Positions 28,215-37,631 are shown, counted from the stretch's first letter. The stretch is DNA of 59,049 bases from Streptomyces odonnellii (GCF_000981895.1 NZ_LATD01000098.1:1-59049), one strand, 5' to 3'. Program-made: numbers and translations. Notes: generated from the letters alone by a model not told the origin.

Positions 28215-28265
28215 AAAGCAGCCCGGCTGCGGATGTCCGGAAGGGCGTCCGCAGCCGGTTGCTTT
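28214..28265 (+). terminator. Terminator between arc and dop
   Basis: The stem CCGGCTGCGGA (28223-28233) pairs with TCCGCAGCCGG (28248-28258). It is extended by AAAGCA-type pairing with TTGCTTT on the outside. It starts at the arc stop codon, so dop should have its own promoter; TAGGCT at 28331-28336 is a candidate -10. Confidence 0.75.
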
Positions 28266-28450
28266 CCCCGCTCCTTCCACCACACCAGGCCAATGACGGA
28301 AATGATCTCCCCACCGGCGCGGAGGCGTTCTAGGCTCTTTCGTACCGCCGCGTGGCGGTACCCGGAGCCGGGGACCGCACACGTACTGAGGAAAGAGCGG
28401 TACTTGAGCGCCGCTTCCGGAGGGGAGCGCCGCCGGGCAAGGAGGGCCGC

Positions 28451-29962
28451 ATGACCGTACGGCGAGTAATGGGCATCGAGACGGAGTACGGGATCTCCGT
28501 CCCGGGGCACCCGAACGCCAATGCCATGCTCACCTCGTCCCAGATCGTGAACGCCTACGCGGCGGCGATGCACCGGGCGCGGCGTGCCCGCTGGGACTTC
28601 GAGGAAGAGAATCCGCTGCGGGACGCCCGTGGCTTCGACCTCGCCCGCGAGACGGCCGATTCCAGCCAGCTCACCGACGAGGACATCGGCCTGGCGAATG
28701 TGATCCTCACGAACGGTGCGCGGCTGTACGTCGACCACGCCCATCCCGAGTACAGCTCCCCGGAGATCACCAACCCGCGTGACGCCGTCCTCTGGGACAA
28801 GGCGGGCGAACGGATCATGGCGGAGGCCGCCGAGCGCGCGGCCCAGCTTCCCGGCGCCCAGCCGATCCATCTGTACAAGAACAACACCGACAACAAGGGC
28901 GCGTCCTACGGCACGCACGAGAACTACCTGATGAAGCGGGAGACCCCGTTCTCGGACATCGTGCGCCATCTGACGCCGTTCTTCGTCTCGCGGCAGGTCG
29001 TCACCGGCGCCGGGCGGGTGGGCATCGGCCAGGACGGGCACGAGCACGGCTTCCAGATCAGCCAGCGCGCGGACTACTTCGAGGTCGAGGTGGGGCTGGA
29101 GACGACCCTCAAGCGCCCCATCATCAACACCCGGGACGAACCGCACTCCGACGCCGAGAAGTACCGGCGGCTCCATGTGATCATCGGCGACGCGAATCTG
29201 TCCGAGATCTCGACCTATCTCAAGCTCGGTACGACCGCGCTCGTGCTGTCGATGATCGAGGACGGCTTCATCAACGTCGATCTGGCCGTCGACCAGCCGG
29301 TCCGTACGCTCCATCAGGTCTCGCACGACCCCACGCTCGGCCGGCTGGTCACGCTCCGCAGCGGCCGCACGCTCACCGCTGTCCAGCTCCAGATGGAGTA
29401 CTACGAGCTGGCCAGAAAGTACGTCGAGGAGCGGTACGGATCCGACGCCGACGAGCAGACCAGGGACGTCCTGGGCCGGTGGGAGGACACGCTCAACCGG
29501 CTGGAGAACGATCCGATGAGCCTGTCCGGCGAGCTGGACTGGATCACCAAGCGGGAGATCCTGGAGGGCTACCGCCGCCGGGACAACGTCGACTGGGACG
29601 CGGCGCGGCTGCACCTCGTGGACCTCCAGTACGCCGACGTGCGCCCCGAGAAGGGCCTGTACAACCGTCTGGCGGCCCGCGGCAGGATCAGCCTGCTGCT
29701 GGACGACCAGGACGTCGAGCGGGCCAGGACGAAGCCTCCAGAGGACACCAGGGCGTACTTCCGCGGCCGGTGCCTGGAGCAGTACGCGGACGATGTGGCC
29801 GCGGCCTCGTGGGATTCGGTCATCTTCGATCTGCCCGGCCGTGACTCACTGCAACGAGTCCCCACGCTGGAGCCGCTGCGCGGGACGCGCAACCACGTCA
29901 AGGAGCTGCTCGACCGCTGCCGCACCGCCGAGGAACTGGTGCGGGTGCTGTCCGGCGGCTGA
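28451..29962 (+). CDS. dop: Pup deamidase/depupylase Dop
   Basis: A 503-residue enzyme of the carboxylate-amine/glutamine-synthetase-like fold. Dop deamidates the C-terminal Gln of Pup and also removes Pup from substrates. The ATP/metal motif [14 protein letters not shown] is near residues 6-19; [22 protein letters not shown] (about 138-159) and [27 protein letters not shown] (about 228-254) are shared with PafA. Insertion [44 protein letters not shown] supplies the Dop-specific loop region. The ATG at 28451 follows GGAGGG. It lies directly upstream of pup, as in other actinobacteria. Confidence 0.96.
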   Translation: MTVRRVMGIETEYGISVPGHPNANAMLTSSQIVNAYAAAMHRARRARWDFEEENPLRDARGFDLARETADSSQLTDEDIGLANVILTNGARLYVDHAHPEYSSPEITNPRDAVLWDKAGERIMAEAAERAAQLPGAQPIHLYKNNTDNKGASYGTHENYLMKRETPFSDIVRHLTPFFVSRQVVTGAGRVGIGQDGHEHGFQISQRADYFEVEVGLETTLKRPIINTRDEPHSDAEKYRRLHVIIGDANLSEISTYLKLGTTALVLSMIEDGFINVDLAVDQPVRTLHQVSHDPTLGRLVTLRSGRTLTAVQLQMEYYELARKYVEERYGSDADEQTRDVLGRWEDTLNRLENDPMSLSGELDWITKREILEGYRRRDNVDWDAARLHLVDLQYADVRPEKGLYNRLAARGRISLLLDDQDVERARTKPPEDTRAYFRGRCLEQYADDVAAASWDSVIFDLPGRDSLQRVPTLEPLRGTRNHVKELLDRCRTAEELVRVLSGG

Positions 29963-29971
29963 AACAGCGCC

Positions 29972-30003
29972 CGTCCGGGAATCATCGGGGTGGTACCCGG
30001 ACG
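29972..30003 (+). terminator. Hairpin between dop and pup
   Basis: CGTCCGGG (29972-29979) pairs with CCCGGACG (29996-30003) around a 16-base loop, ten bases past the dop stop. A second small hairpin, GACCCT (30030-30035) with AGGGTC (30042-30047), overlaps TAGGGT at 30041-30046, a candidate -10 for pup. Confidence 0.5.
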
Positions 30004-30096
30004 TTGTAGCAACTGCGGGGCCGATGTCGGACCCTGCTTGTAGGGTCTGATCTTGAAGGTCACATCGAGCGGGGCGAACCGAGCGGGGTGAGGGAT

Positions 30097-30315
30097 ATGG
30101 CGACCAAGGACACCGGCGGCGGCCAGCAGAAGGCGACGCGTTCCACGGAGGAGACCGAGGAGCAGGGCCACGAGGCCCAGGCATCCGAGGACCTCAAGGA
30201 GCGCCAGGAGAAACTGTCCGACGACGTGGACTCCGTCCTGGACGAGATCGACGACGTCCTCGAAGAGAACGCCGAGGACTTCGTGCGTTCCTTCGTTCAA
30301 AAGGGCGGCCAGTAA
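30097..30315 (+). CDS. pup: Prokaryotic ubiquitin-like protein Pup
   Basis: A 72-residue intrinsically disordered, acidic tag protein that is covalently attached to lysines of target proteins. The N-terminal half is rich in Thr, Gln and Glu. The C-terminal half carries the amphipathic ARC-binding segment LKERQEKLSDDVDSVLDEIDDVLEENAEDFVRSFVQ and ends in KGGQ. The terminal Gln means Dop must deamidate it before PafA can use it. The start is ATG at 30097 after GGTGAGGG; an upstream frame start would add three residues. It sits between dop and prcB with no extra gene before prcB. Confidence 0.97.
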   Translation: MATKDTGGGQQKATRSTEETEEQGHEAQASEDLKERQEKLSDDVDSVLDEIDDVLEENAEDFVRSFVQKGGQ

Positions 30316-30456
30316 AGGCCGTTGTCCGTCCCGGGCGCCGGCGGAAGCCGGTGGCACCGGGACGGATGACCGGCGACGGCGCGGGTAAGGTCCGTGCACA
30401 GATTCAAGACAGGCCCGGCCCCAGCGGCGGGCCGCCGCCCATCCGGAAGGAAACGT

Positions 30457-31302
30457 GTGGAAGCCAACCCTCGTAGCACCGGGCGTCTGCCGGCAGCCTT
30501 CCTGACGCCCGGCTCGTCCTCGTTCATGGACTTCCTGGCCCATCACTCGCCGGACATGCTGCCGGGCAAGCGTTCGCTGCCGCCGTTGCAGGGCGCCGTC
30601 GAGGCGCCGCACGGGACGACGATCGTCGCCGCGACCTTCGACGGCGGGGTGGTGCTCGCCGGTGACCGCAGGGCGACCATGGGGAACATGATCGCGCAGC
30701 GCGACATCGAGAAGGTCTTCCCGGCCGACGAGTACTCGGCGGTGGGTATCGCCGGCACCGCCGGGCTCGCCGTGGAGATGGTCAAGCTCTTCCAACTGGA
30801 GCTGGAGCACTTCGAAAAGGTCGAAGGCGCGCAGCTCTCCCTGGAGGGCAAGGCCAACCGGCTCTCCACGATGATCCGCAGCAATCTCGCCATGGCCATG
30901 CAGGGCCTGGCCGTCGTCCCGCTCTTCGCCGGCTGGGACGTCGACCGCGGGAAGGGACGTATCTTCTCGTACGACGTGACGGGCGGCCGCTCCGAGGAGC
31001 TGGGCTTCGCCTCCACCGGCTCCGGCTCGATCTTCGCCCGGGGCGCGATGAAGAAGCTCTACCGCGAGGACCTGACGGAGGAGCAGGCCACCACCCTGGT
31101 CGTCCAGGCGCTGTACGACGCCGCCGACGACGATTCGGCGACCGGCGGCCCCGATGTGGCCCGCCGTATCTATCCGATCGTCACGACCATCACGGACGAG
31201 GGCTTCCGGAAGCTGACGGACGAGGAGTCCTCGGAGATCGCCCGCTCGATCCTGGAGCACCGGCTGCAGCGGCCCGACGGCCCGCGTGCCGCGCTGCTCT
31301 GA
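30457..31302 (+). CDS. prcB: 20S proteasome beta subunit PrcB
   Basis: A 281-residue catalytic subunit of the 20S core. A 53-residue propeptide ends in APHG and autocleavage before Thr54 exposes the N-terminal nucleophile ([23 protein letters not shown]). Catalytic partners are the Asp and Lys-equivalent region in [45 protein letters not shown] near 190-208 is a conserved beta-subunit block. The start is GTG at 30457, with GGAAGGAAA upstream. The length matches Streptomyces PrcB. It forms the operon core with prcA, which begins 52 bases downstream. Confidence 0.97.
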   Translation: MEANPRSTGRLPAAFLTPGSSSFMDFLAHHSPDMLPGKRSLPPLQGAVEAPHGTTIVAATFDGGVVLAGDRRATMGNMIAQRDIEKVFPADEYSAVGIAGTAGLAVEMVKLFQLELEHFEKVEGAQLSLEGKANRLSTMIRSNLAMAMQGLAVVPLFAGWDVDRGKGRIFSYDVTGGRSEELGFASTGSGSIFARGAMKKLYREDLTEEQATTLVVQALYDAADDDSATGGPDVARRIYPIVTTITDEGFRKLTDEESSEIARSILEHRLQRPDGPRAALL

Positions 31303-31354
31303 CGCCGTCCTCTTCTGAACAAACATGCCACTGACAGAAAGGGACGGATAGCCG

Positions 31355-32182
31355 GTGTCGACGCCGTTCTATGTCTCACCCCAGCAGGCCATGGCCGACC
31401 GGGCGGAGTACGCGCGCAAGGGCATCGCGCGTGGTCGCAGCCTCGTTGTGCTCCAGTACGCCGACGGCATCGTCTTCGTCGGCGAGAACCCGTCCCGCGC
31501 GCTGCACAAGTTCAGCGAGATCTACGACCGGATCGGCTTCGCGGCGGCCGGCAAGTACAACGAGTACGAGAATCTGCGCATCGGCGGTGTGCGCTACGCG
31601 GACCTGCGCGGATACACCTATGACCGGGACGATGTGACGGCCCGTGGTCTGGCCAACGTCTATGCGCAGACGCTGGGCACGATCTTCTCCAGCGCGGGCG
31701 AGAAGCCCTATGAGGTGGAGCTGGTCGTGGCCGAGGTCGGCGCGACACCGGACGGCGACCAGATCTACCGGCTGCCGCACGACGGATCGATCGTGGACGA
31801 GCACGGTTCGGTCGCGGTCGGCGGCAGCTCGGAGCAGATCAGCACGTATCTGGACCAGCGGCATCGGGAGGGTATGTCGCTGGCGGAGGCGCTGAAGCTG
31901 GCCGTCCAGGCGCTGTCCCGGGATACGAACGGCGGCGAGCGGGAGATTCCCGCCGAGCGGCTGGAAGTGGCGGTCCTGGACCGTACGCGACCGCAGAAGC
32001 GCAAGTTCAAGCGGATCGTGGGCCGTCAGCTCTCCCGGCTGCTGGAGGCGGACGGCGCCGCCTCGACGCCGACGGACGCGCCCTCGGACACGGAGGAGCC
32101 GGACGTCACCGACTCCGCCGACTCGGGTTCGGCGGAGTCGCCCGCCACGGACACCGAGAAGCCCGACAGCACCGAGAAGTAG
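31355..32182 (+). CDS. prcA: 20S proteasome alpha subunit PrcA
   Basis: A 275-residue structural subunit forming the outer alpha rings and gate of the 20S core. The N-terminus [45 protein letters not shown] contains the gating segment and helix H0. [36 protein letters not shown] is a family block. No catalytic Thr is present, as expected. The C-terminal about 45 residues form an acidic Ser/Thr/Asp/Glu tail (from about residue 230) typical of streptomycete PrcA and probably disordered. The start is GTG at 31355. The recognised ribosome-binding sequence is weak (GGGACGG at a long distance), so coupling to prcB may matter. Confidence 0.96.
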   Translation: MSTPFYVSPQQAMADRAEYARKGIARGRSLVVLQYADGIVFVGENPSRALHKFSEIYDRIGFAAAGKYNEYENLRIGGVRYADLRGYTYDRDDVTARGLANVYAQTLGTIFSSAGEKPYEVELVVAEVGATPDGDQIYRLPHDGSIVDEHGSVAVGGSSEQISTYLDQRHREGMSLAEALKLAVQALSRDTNGGEREIPAERLEVAVLDRTRPQKRKFKRIVGRQLSRLLEADGAASTPTDAPSDTEEPDVTDSADSGSAESPATDTEKPDSTEK

Positions 32183-32204
32183 GTCCTGTCCGGCCGGTCT
32201 TCCG

Positions 32205-32240
32205 CTGTGCCCCGGTCCGCTCCCGCGGGCCGGGGCACAG
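32205..32240. terminator. Terminator between prcA and the LacI-type gene
   Basis: An 11-bp perfect stem, CTGTGCCCCGG at 32205-32215 and CCGGGGCACAG at 32230-32240, with a 14-base GC-rich loop. It lies in the 99-base convergent gap and can stop transcription from both sides. Confidence 0.78.
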
Positions 32241-32281
32241 CCGTGTCCGGGAGGCCGTCGGTGGGTCCCGCCGGAGCGACC

Positions 32282-33301
32282 CTAGGCGTCCCGGGGCGGT
32301 GGCGCCGTCGAGGCGCGGACCACCAGGGAGACCGGGAGGTCGCCGGGCTCCGGGCGGCGGCCGTCCAGGACCGCCAGCAGAGCGGACATCCCGCGTTCGC
32401 CGACCCGCTCGGCCGGCAGGCTCACCGTGGTCAGCTCCGGCTCGATGGCCGTCGCCAGCGCCAGATCGTCGAAGCCGGTGACGGAGATGTCCTCGGGCAC
32501 CCGCAGACCCAGCCGCCTTACCGCCTTGCAGGCTCCCGCGGCCAGGATGTCGTCGTCGCACACCAGGGCGGTGGGCCGGGGGCCGGGGGCGCTCAGGGCG
32601 CGCTCGGTGGCCTCGCGCCCGGCGCCCACGTCCAGGGGCGCGGAGACAGTACGTACGACCGCGTCGGGCACGTTCCGTACCGCCTCGGCCAGGGCTGTGG
32701 CCCGTATGTCGAAGGTCCAGGAGGAGATCGCGGAGGCGAGGTGGAGCAGGCGCCGGTGGCCCAGGGCGAGGAGATGTTCCGTGACCTGCCGGATGCCGTC
32801 GGCGATGTCGAGATTCACCCGTGCGGCGGCGCCGGGCGCATCCGGATCGCTGTCGAGCATCACCAGCGGCAGATCGGCGCCGCGTATCGCGTCCAGGGCC
32901 TGGGTCGCCATGGACGAGGCGATCACCCCGTCCAGCGCCGCCCGCGCCGAGGCGAAGGGGTCCCGGGCGGGGCCCACGCCGGCGGGGGAGGGGTAGAGGA
33001 CCACCCCGAAGCCGTGCTCCGCGGCGACCTCGGCGGCGCCGGTGTAGACGCGGGCGAAGAACTCGTTGGTGAGCGCGGGCACGACCAGAAGCGCGGTCCT
33101 GGTCGTACCGAGACGGAGGCTGCGGGCCGCGAGATTGGGCCGGTACTCAAGGGCGTGCGCGGCGTCGCGCACGAGCCCGGCGGTGCGCTCCGAGACCCTG
33201 CCGCGCCATTTGTCGCCGAGGACGAGCGAGACCGTGGCCTGGGACACCCCGGCGGCCCGGGCCACATCCCTGCTGGTGGGCCTGGCGGGCTGCTCTGTCA
33301 T
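32282..33301 (-). CDS. LacI-family transcriptional regulator
   Basis: A 339-residue repressor-type protein. The N-terminal HTH and hinge read TSRDVARAAGVSQATVSLVLGDKWRGRVSERTAGLVRDAAHALEYRPNLAARSLR (about residues 9-63). The periplasmic-binding-like sensor follows, with GVIASSMATQALDAIRGADLPLVMLDSD, HRRLLHLASAISSWTFDIRATALAEAV and the C-terminal signature VPEDISVTGFDDLALATAIEPELTTV. ATG at 33301. It is divergent from an MFS transporter gene across a 141-base gap holding a TACGTAT/ATACGTA inverted repeat, so it most likely controls that transporter and itself. The ligand is unknown. The pair interrupts the proteasome gene block between prcA and pafA. Confidence 0.93.
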   Translation of the reverse strand: MTEQPARPTSRDVARAAGVSQATVSLVLGDKWRGRVSERTAGLVRDAAHALEYRPNLAARSLRLGTTRTALLVVPALTNEFFARVYTGAAEVAAEHGFGVVLYPSPAGVGPARDPFASARAALDGVIASSMATQALDAIRGADLPLVMLDSDPDAPGAAARVNLDIADGIRQVTEHLLALGHRRLLHLASAISSWTFDIRATALAEAVRNVPDAVVRTVSAPLDVGAGREATERALSAPGPRPTALVCDDDILAAGACKAVRRLGLRVPEDISVTGFDDLALATAIEPELTTVSLPAERVGERGMSALLAVLDGRRPEPGDLPVSLVVRASTAPPPRDA

Positions 33302-33379
33302 GGCTGCTGCTCTCCGTAGCGCTCGTCCGGCCGGTCCCGTCCGCCGCGGCGGCAGTGGACCGGCGGACTGGCCACATGG

Positions 33380-33405
33380 TACGTATGACGCCGACGTTAT
33401 ACGTA
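33380..33405. promoter_or_regulatory. Candidate operator of the LacI regulator
   Basis: TACGTAT (33380-33386) and ATACGTA (33399-33405) form a perfect 7-bp inverted repeat with a 12-base spacer. It lies in the LacI/MFS divergent gap, 37 bases before the MFS start. The symmetry and place suit a dimeric repressor; the arms are not the usual LacI-family core, so this needs testing. Confidence 0.5.
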
Positions 33406-33442
33406 AAACCCCGGCGGGTCCGGGGGAGAGAGGGGGCGGGCC

Positions 33443-34738
33443 ATGGCCACCGGCTACGGGGACATCCTCAAGGCGCCGCACGCCGCGCGGCTGCTCACCG
33501 GGACGCTGGTGGGCCGGCTGCCGAACGCCACGGGTCCCATCGCCATCGTGATGCTCGTCCGCGCCGGTGACGGCAGCTACAGCCTCGCGGGCGCGCTCGC
33601 GGCGGTGTACGGGGTGGCCAACGCGATCGGACAGCCGCTGCTCGGCCGGGCCGTGGACCTGTACGGCCAGCCCCGGGTACAGCTTCCCGCCGCCGTCGTC
33701 TCCGCCCTGGGCGCCGTGCTCCTCGTCGTCGCCGGGACCGGCTCGACCCTGCTCGCCTATGCCGCCGTGGCGGTCGCGGGCCTGTTCACACCGCCGCTGG
33801 AGGGCGGGCTGCGGGCGCTGTGGCCGAATGTCCTCGGCGGTGAGGAGCGGGTGCACCGGGCCTACGCCATGGACGCGGTGGCCCAGGAGATCATGTTCAC
33901 GGTCGGCCCGCTGCTCGTCACCCTGCTCGTCGCGCTCTGGTCCCCGGCCGCCGCGCTGCTCGTCATCAACGCGATCGGGGTCCTCGGCGCGCTCTCCGTG
34001 GTGGTCTCCGCCCCGTCGCGCGCCTGGCGCTCGGCGCCGCGCGAGGCGCACTGGCTGGGCGCCCTGCGCTCACCGGGCCTGCTGGCCCTGCTGGGCTCGT
34101 TCCTCTTCGTCGGGATAGCCCTCGGCTCGATCACCGTCGCGGGTGTCGCGTACGCCGACGACCATGGCCGTGAGTCCGTCTACGGCTGGCTGATGGCGGC
34201 GCTCGGGCTGGGCGCGCTGATCGGCGGCTCGGTGTACGGGGCCAGGCAGTGGGCCGCCGCCCCCGAGCGCCGTCTCCGTGCGATCGTCGCCCTGCTGGCC
34301 CTCTGCTATCTGCCGCTGACGCTCACGCCCGGGGTGCCCGCGATGACCGTACTGGCCGCGGTGTCCGGGGTCTTCCTGGCGCCCGCGATCGCCTGCGCCT
34401 TCATCGTCGTCGACCGGCACGCGCCGCGCGGCACCGTCACCGAGGCGTTCTCCTGGCTCGTCACCACGATCGGGGTCGGCTCCGCGCTCGGTACGGCCGC
34501 CGCGGGCCCGGCCGCGGAGCTGGGCAGCACCTCCGCGAGCTTCGCGGTCGCGGGGGCCGGCGGGATCGCCGCGCTGCTGGTCCTGCTGGCCACCCAGCGG
34601 GTCCTGGCGGCTCCCGGCGGCGGGAGCGGGAAGGTGTCCGGCGGTGGTCCCGGAGATGTCGCGAGTGCCACCATCCGGACGGAAAATGATCCGGGCGGAG
34701 CGGCCGAACCCGGTTTCAGCTCTGGTCATCAGGCGTAA
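33443..34738 (+). CDS. MFS transporter
   Basis: A 431-residue major facilitator with about 12 hydrophobic segments. It starts MATGYGDILKAPHAARLLTGTLVGRLPNATGPIAIVML. The segment 2-3 loop LLGRAVDLYGQPRVQLPAAV resembles the MFS motif A (GxxxDRxGRR) with substitutions. A long loop near residue 195 (APSRAWRSAPREAHWLGALRS) separates the halves, and the C-terminus is a Gly/Ser-rich tail after about residue 385. GGGAGAGAGGGGGCGGGCC precedes the ATG. Its TAA stop forms part of a -10-like TAATGT for pafA. The substrate is unknown; control by the divergent LacI regulator suggests a sugar or related small molecule. Confidence 0.88.
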   Translation: MATGYGDILKAPHAARLLTGTLVGRLPNATGPIAIVMLVRAGDGSYSLAGALAAVYGVANAIGQPLLGRAVDLYGQPRVQLPAAVVSALGAVLLVVAGTGSTLLAYAAVAVAGLFTPPLEGGLRALWPNVLGGEERVHRAYAMDAVAQEIMFTVGPLLVTLLVALWSPAAALLVINAIGVLGALSVVVSAPSRAWRSAPREAHWLGALRSPGLLALLGSFLFVGIALGSITVAGVAYADDHGRESVYGWLMAALGLGALIGGSVYGARQWAAAPERRLRAIVALLALCYLPLTLTPGVPAMTVLAAVSGVFLAPAIACAFIVVDRHAPRGTVTEAFSWLVTTIGVGSALGTAAAGPAAELGSTSASFAVAGAGGIAALLVLLATQRVLAAPGGGSGKVSGGGPGDVASATIRTENDPGGAAEPGFSSGHQA

Positions 34739-34741
34739 TGT
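34736..34741 (+). promoter_or_regulatory. Candidate -10 for leaderless pafA
   Basis: TAATGT begins at the TAA stop of the MFS gene and ends six bases before the pafA ATG. This is the geometry of a leaderless start. No Shine-Dalgarno sequence lies in the nine-base gap. TTTCAG at 34714-34719 is a weak -35 candidate at 16 bases' spacing. Confidence 0.45.
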
Positions 34742-34747
34742 TCAGAC

Positions 34748-36109
34748 ATGGACCGCCGCATTTTCGGGCTGGAGAACGAGTACGGCGTCACGTGCACGTT
34801 CAGGGGACAGCGCCGACTGTCACCTGACGAAGTGGCGCGCTACCTCTTCCGCCGTGTTGTCTCATGGGGCCGCAGCAGCAATGTCTTCCTGCGGAACGGC
34901 GCCCGTCTCTACCTCGACGTGGGGTCGCATCCGGAATACGCAACTCCCGAATGCGACAACGTGACCGAACTGGTCACCCACGACAAGGCGGGCGAGCGCA
35001 TTCTCGAAGGCCTGCTCGTCGACGCCGAACGCCGCCTGCACGAGGAGGGAATCGCGGGCGACGTCTATCTCTTCAAGAACAACACCGACTCGGCGGGAAA
35101 CTCCTACGGCTGCCACGAGAACTATCTCGTCGCCCGCCACGGAGAGTTCTCCCGGCTCGCGGACATCCTCATCCCCTTCCTCGTCACCAGGCAGCTTCTC
35201 TGCGGCGCCGGCAAGGTGCTCCAGACCCCTCGGGGCGCGGTCTACTGCGTCAGCCAGCGCGCCGAGCACATCTGGGAGGGCGTCAGTTCCGCGACGACCC
35301 GTTCCCGTCCGATCATCAACACCCGGGACGAGCCGCACGCGGACGCGGAGCGGTACCGCAGGCTCCATGTCATCGTCGGCGACTCGAACATGTCCGAGAC
35401 GACGATGCTGCTGAAGGTCGGCGCCACCGATCTGGTGCTGCGCATGATCGAGGCGGGCACGGTGATGCGCGATCTCACCCTGGAGAACCCGATCCGGGCG
35501 ATCCGTGAGGTCAGCCATGACCTCACGGGCCAGCGCAAGGTGCGGCTGGCCAGCGGCCGGGAGGCCTCCGCGCTGGAGGTCCAGCGGGAGTACTACGAGA
35601 AGGCCGTGGACTTCGTCGAGCGCCGGGGCATCCGCACCGGCACGGTCGACCAGGTCCTGGAGCTGTGGGGCCGTACGCTCGACGCGATCGAGGCGGAGGA
35701 CCTCGACCGTATCGCCACCGAGATCGACTGGGTGATGAAGTACCAGCTCATCGAGCGGTACCGGGCCAAGCACAACATGACCATGTCGCATCCGCGGGTC
35801 GCCCAGATAGATCTCGCGTACCACGACATCCACCGCCGTCGCGGGCTCTACTACCTGCTGGAGAAGCGCGGCCAGGCGGCGCGGATCTGCAACGACCTGA
35901 AGATCTTCGAGGGCAAGTCGGTGCCCCCGCAGACCACCAGGGCGCGGCTGCGCGGCGATTTCATCCGCCGGGCCCAGGAACAGCGCAGGGACTTCACGGT
36001 CGACTGGGTCCATCTCAAGCTCAACGACCAGGCACAGCGCACCGTGCTCTGCAAGGACCCGTTCCGCTCCGTGGACGACCGCGTGGAGAAGCTGATCGCC
36101 GGTATGTAG
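34748..36109 (+). CDS. pafA: Pup ligase PafA
   Basis: A 453-residue Pup-protein ligase that phosphorylates the C-terminal glutamate of Pup and couples it to substrate lysines. It shares the glutamine-synthetase-like fold with Dop: [14 protein letters not shown] near residues 5-18 (metal Glu), [24 protein letters not shown] near 47-70, [23 protein letters not shown] near 107-129, and [31 protein letters not shown] near 190-220. The length is typical of PafA and it lacks the Dop-specific N-terminal loop. It is separated from the other proteasome genes by the LacI/MFS pair but starts nine bases after the MFS stop, with its own promoter-like sequence. Confidence 0.97.
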   Translation: MDRRIFGLENEYGVTCTFRGQRRLSPDEVARYLFRRVVSWGRSSNVFLRNGARLYLDVGSHPEYATPECDNVTELVTHDKAGERILEGLLVDAERRLHEEGIAGDVYLFKNNTDSAGNSYGCHENYLVARHGEFSRLADILIPFLVTRQLLCGAGKVLQTPRGAVYCVSQRAEHIWEGVSSATTRSRPIINTRDEPHADAERYRRLHVIVGDSNMSETTMLLKVGATDLVLRMIEAGTVMRDLTLENPIRAIREVSHDLTGQRKVRLASGREASALEVQREYYEKAVDFVERRGIRTGTVDQVLELWGRTLDAIEAEDLDRIATEIDWVMKYQLIERYRAKHNMTMSHPRVAQIDLAYHDIHRRRGLYYLLEKRGQAARICNDLKIFEGKSVPPQTTRARLRGDFIRRAQEQRRDFTVDWVHLKLNDQAQRTVLCKDPFRSVDDRVEKLIAGM

Positions 36110-36153
36110 CCGACGGCCGGGCGGTACGAGACAACACTCGCCGCACAGGACGA

Positions 36154-36185
36154 CCGGGCCCCGTACGTATACGTACGGGGCCCGG
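36154..36185. terminator. 32-nt perfect palindrome terminator after pafA
   Basis: CCGGGCCCCGTACGTA (36154-36169) is followed directly by its exact reverse complement (36170-36185), so there is no dedicated loop. It lies 45 bases past the pafA stop and immediately before TAGAGT at 36195-36200, a candidate -10 for the FKBP lipoprotein gene. Confidence 0.8.
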
Positions 36186-36239
36186 GGCACGTTCTAGAGT
36201 GTCGTGCAACTACCGTGCCGTCTGAGATCTGAGGAATCC

Positions 36240-37175
36240 GTGCGCCGACTTGCCGGCCTGATCGTCGTCCCCCTGCTGCTGTTGTCGACAGCGGCGTGCG
36301 GGGACGACGGAGGCTCCGACTCCGCCCCGTCCAAGAACGGACTTCCCGCGATCACCGCGGGCACCAAATTCGGTGAGAAGCCGACCCTCGCCAAGGGCGA
36401 GGGCACTCCGCCCAAGGCGCTCAAGGTCAATGTCATCAGCGAGGGTGACGGCCCCAAGGTCAAGAAGGGTGACGCGATCCAGGTCAATTACCTGGGCCAG
36501 AGCTGGGACTCCGAGAAGCCCTTCGACAACAGCTTCGACCGCAAGCAGCCCTTCGATCTGACCCTGGGCGCCGGCATGGTCATCAAGGGCTGGGACCAGG
36601 GACTGGAGGGCCAGAAGGTCGGCAGCCGCGTCGAGCTGGGCATTCCGCCGGAGCTGGGGTACGGGGCACAGGGCCAGGACGGCATCAAGCCCAACGCCAC
36701 ACTGGTCTTCGTGGTCGACATCCTGAAGGCGACCCAGGTCCCGGCCTCCGCCAAGGGCACCGTGGTCGCGCAGGACAACATCTCGCTGCCCAAGGTCGGG
36801 ACGAACGACGACGGCAAGGAGCCGACCGTCACGATCCCCAAGACCGACCCGCCCAAGAAGCTGGTCTCCAGCTATGTGCTGGAGAGCGACGGCGAGGTCG
36901 TGAAGGACTCGGACACGGTCGTGCTGAACTACGCGGCGTATCTGTGGAAGGACCGCAAGCAGTTCGACAGCACGTACAAGACGGGCCGCACCACGACCTT
37001 CCCGCTGCCCCAACTGACCCTCAAGGGCCTCAAGTCGGGCATCGTCGGCAAGAAGGTGGGCAGCAGGATCCTGATCGTGATCCCGCCGGACCAGGCCTTC
37101 GGCGACCAGGAGCAGCAGGGCATCCCCAAGAACTCCACGCTGGTGTTCGCCGTGGACATCCTGGCGAAGGTGTAA
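36240..37175 (+). CDS. Lipoprotein with two FKBP-type isomerase domains
   Basis: A 311-residue surface lipoprotein, probably a peptidyl-prolyl isomerase or chaperone for exported proteins. The signal peptide ends in a lipobox STAAC with Cys at residue 20, followed by an acidic Gly/Ser linker. Domain 1 (about 80-165) is a good FKBP: DAIQVNYLGQSWDSEKPFDNSFDRKQPFDLTLGAGMVIKGWDQGLEGQKVGSRVELGIPPELGYG. Domain 2 (about 225-311) is degenerate (VVLNYAAYLWKDRKQFDSTYKTGR...LKGLKSGIVGKKVGSRILIVIPPDQAFG), lacking the GWD of the active site. GTG at 36240 has GAGGAA upstream. Downstream, a single-domain FKBP gene follows after 43 bases. Confidence 0.92.
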   Translation: MRRLAGLIVVPLLLLSTAACGDDGGSDSAPSKNGLPAITAGTKFGEKPTLAKGEGTPPKALKVNVISEGDGPKVKKGDAIQVNYLGQSWDSEKPFDNSFDRKQPFDLTLGAGMVIKGWDQGLEGQKVGSRVELGIPPELGYGAQGQDGIKPNATLVFVVDILKATQVPASAKGTVVAQDNISLPKVGTNDDGKEPTVTIPKTDPPKKLVSSYVLESDGEVVKDSDTVVLNYAAYLWKDRKQFDSTYKTGRTTTFPLPQLTLKGLKSGIVGKKVGSRILIVIPPDQAFGDQEQQGIPKNSTLVFAVDILAKV

Positions 37176-37218
37176 GACTGTCCCGGTTGCCCCGTTCATC
37201 ATTTAGAGGAGCAGTTCA

Positions 37219-37593
37219 GTGAGCATCGAGAAGCCCGAGATCGACTTCCCGGGTGGCGAGCCGCCGGCCGATCTGGAGATCAAGGACATCACGGAGGGCG
37301 ACGGCCCGGTGGCCAAGGCTGGCGACACCGTCTCCGTCCACTACGTGGGCGTCGCCTTCTCCACCGGTGAGGAGTTCGACGCGTCCTGGAACCGCGGCAC
37401 GCCGCTCCAGTTCCAGCTCGGCGCCGGTCAGGTCATCGCCGGCTGGGACCAGGGCGTCCAGGGCATGAAGGTCGGCGGGCGCCGTCAGCTCACCATCCCC
37501 GCGCACCTCGCGTACGGGGAGCGCGGCGCCGGCGGTGGCCGTATCGCCCCGGGCGAGACGCTGATCTTTGTCTGCGACCTGGTGTCCGTCTGA
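37219..37593 (+). CDS. FKBP-type peptidyl-prolyl isomerase
   Basis: A 124-residue single-domain cytoplasmic FKBP. The complete active-site set is present: VSVHYVGVAFSTGEEFDASWNRG (Tyr, Phe, Asp), FQLGAGQVIAGWDQGVQGMKVGGRRQLTIPAHLAYGERG (Val-Ile, Trp, Tyr) and the final strand ETLIFVCDLVSV. No signal peptide. The start is GTG at 37219, with TTAGAGGAGCAG upstream. It probably shares a transcript with the preceding FKBP lipoprotein and ends before the canonical terminator at 37632. Placement between pafA and pafB is conserved in streptomycetes by recollection; no functional link to pupylation is shown. Confidence 0.95.
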   Translation: MSIEKPEIDFPGGEPPADLEIKDITEGDGPVAKAGDTVSVHYVGVAFSTGEEFDASWNRGTPLQFQLGAGQVIAGWDQGVQGMKVGGRRQLTIPAHLAYGERGAGGGRIAPGETLIFVCDLVSV

Positions 37594-37631
37594 GCCGTCC
37601 CGCTCCCGCAGGTCCGCGGAGGACTTCAGGA

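Noticed and set aside
26409..28382. 657-codon minus-strand frame across arc
   Set aside because: It is antisense to ARC, has no ribosome-binding site, and shows no protein family features.
30004..30009. TTGTAG as -35 of a pup promoter
   Set aside because: It lies 31 bases from the -10-like TAGGGT, too far for a normal spacer.
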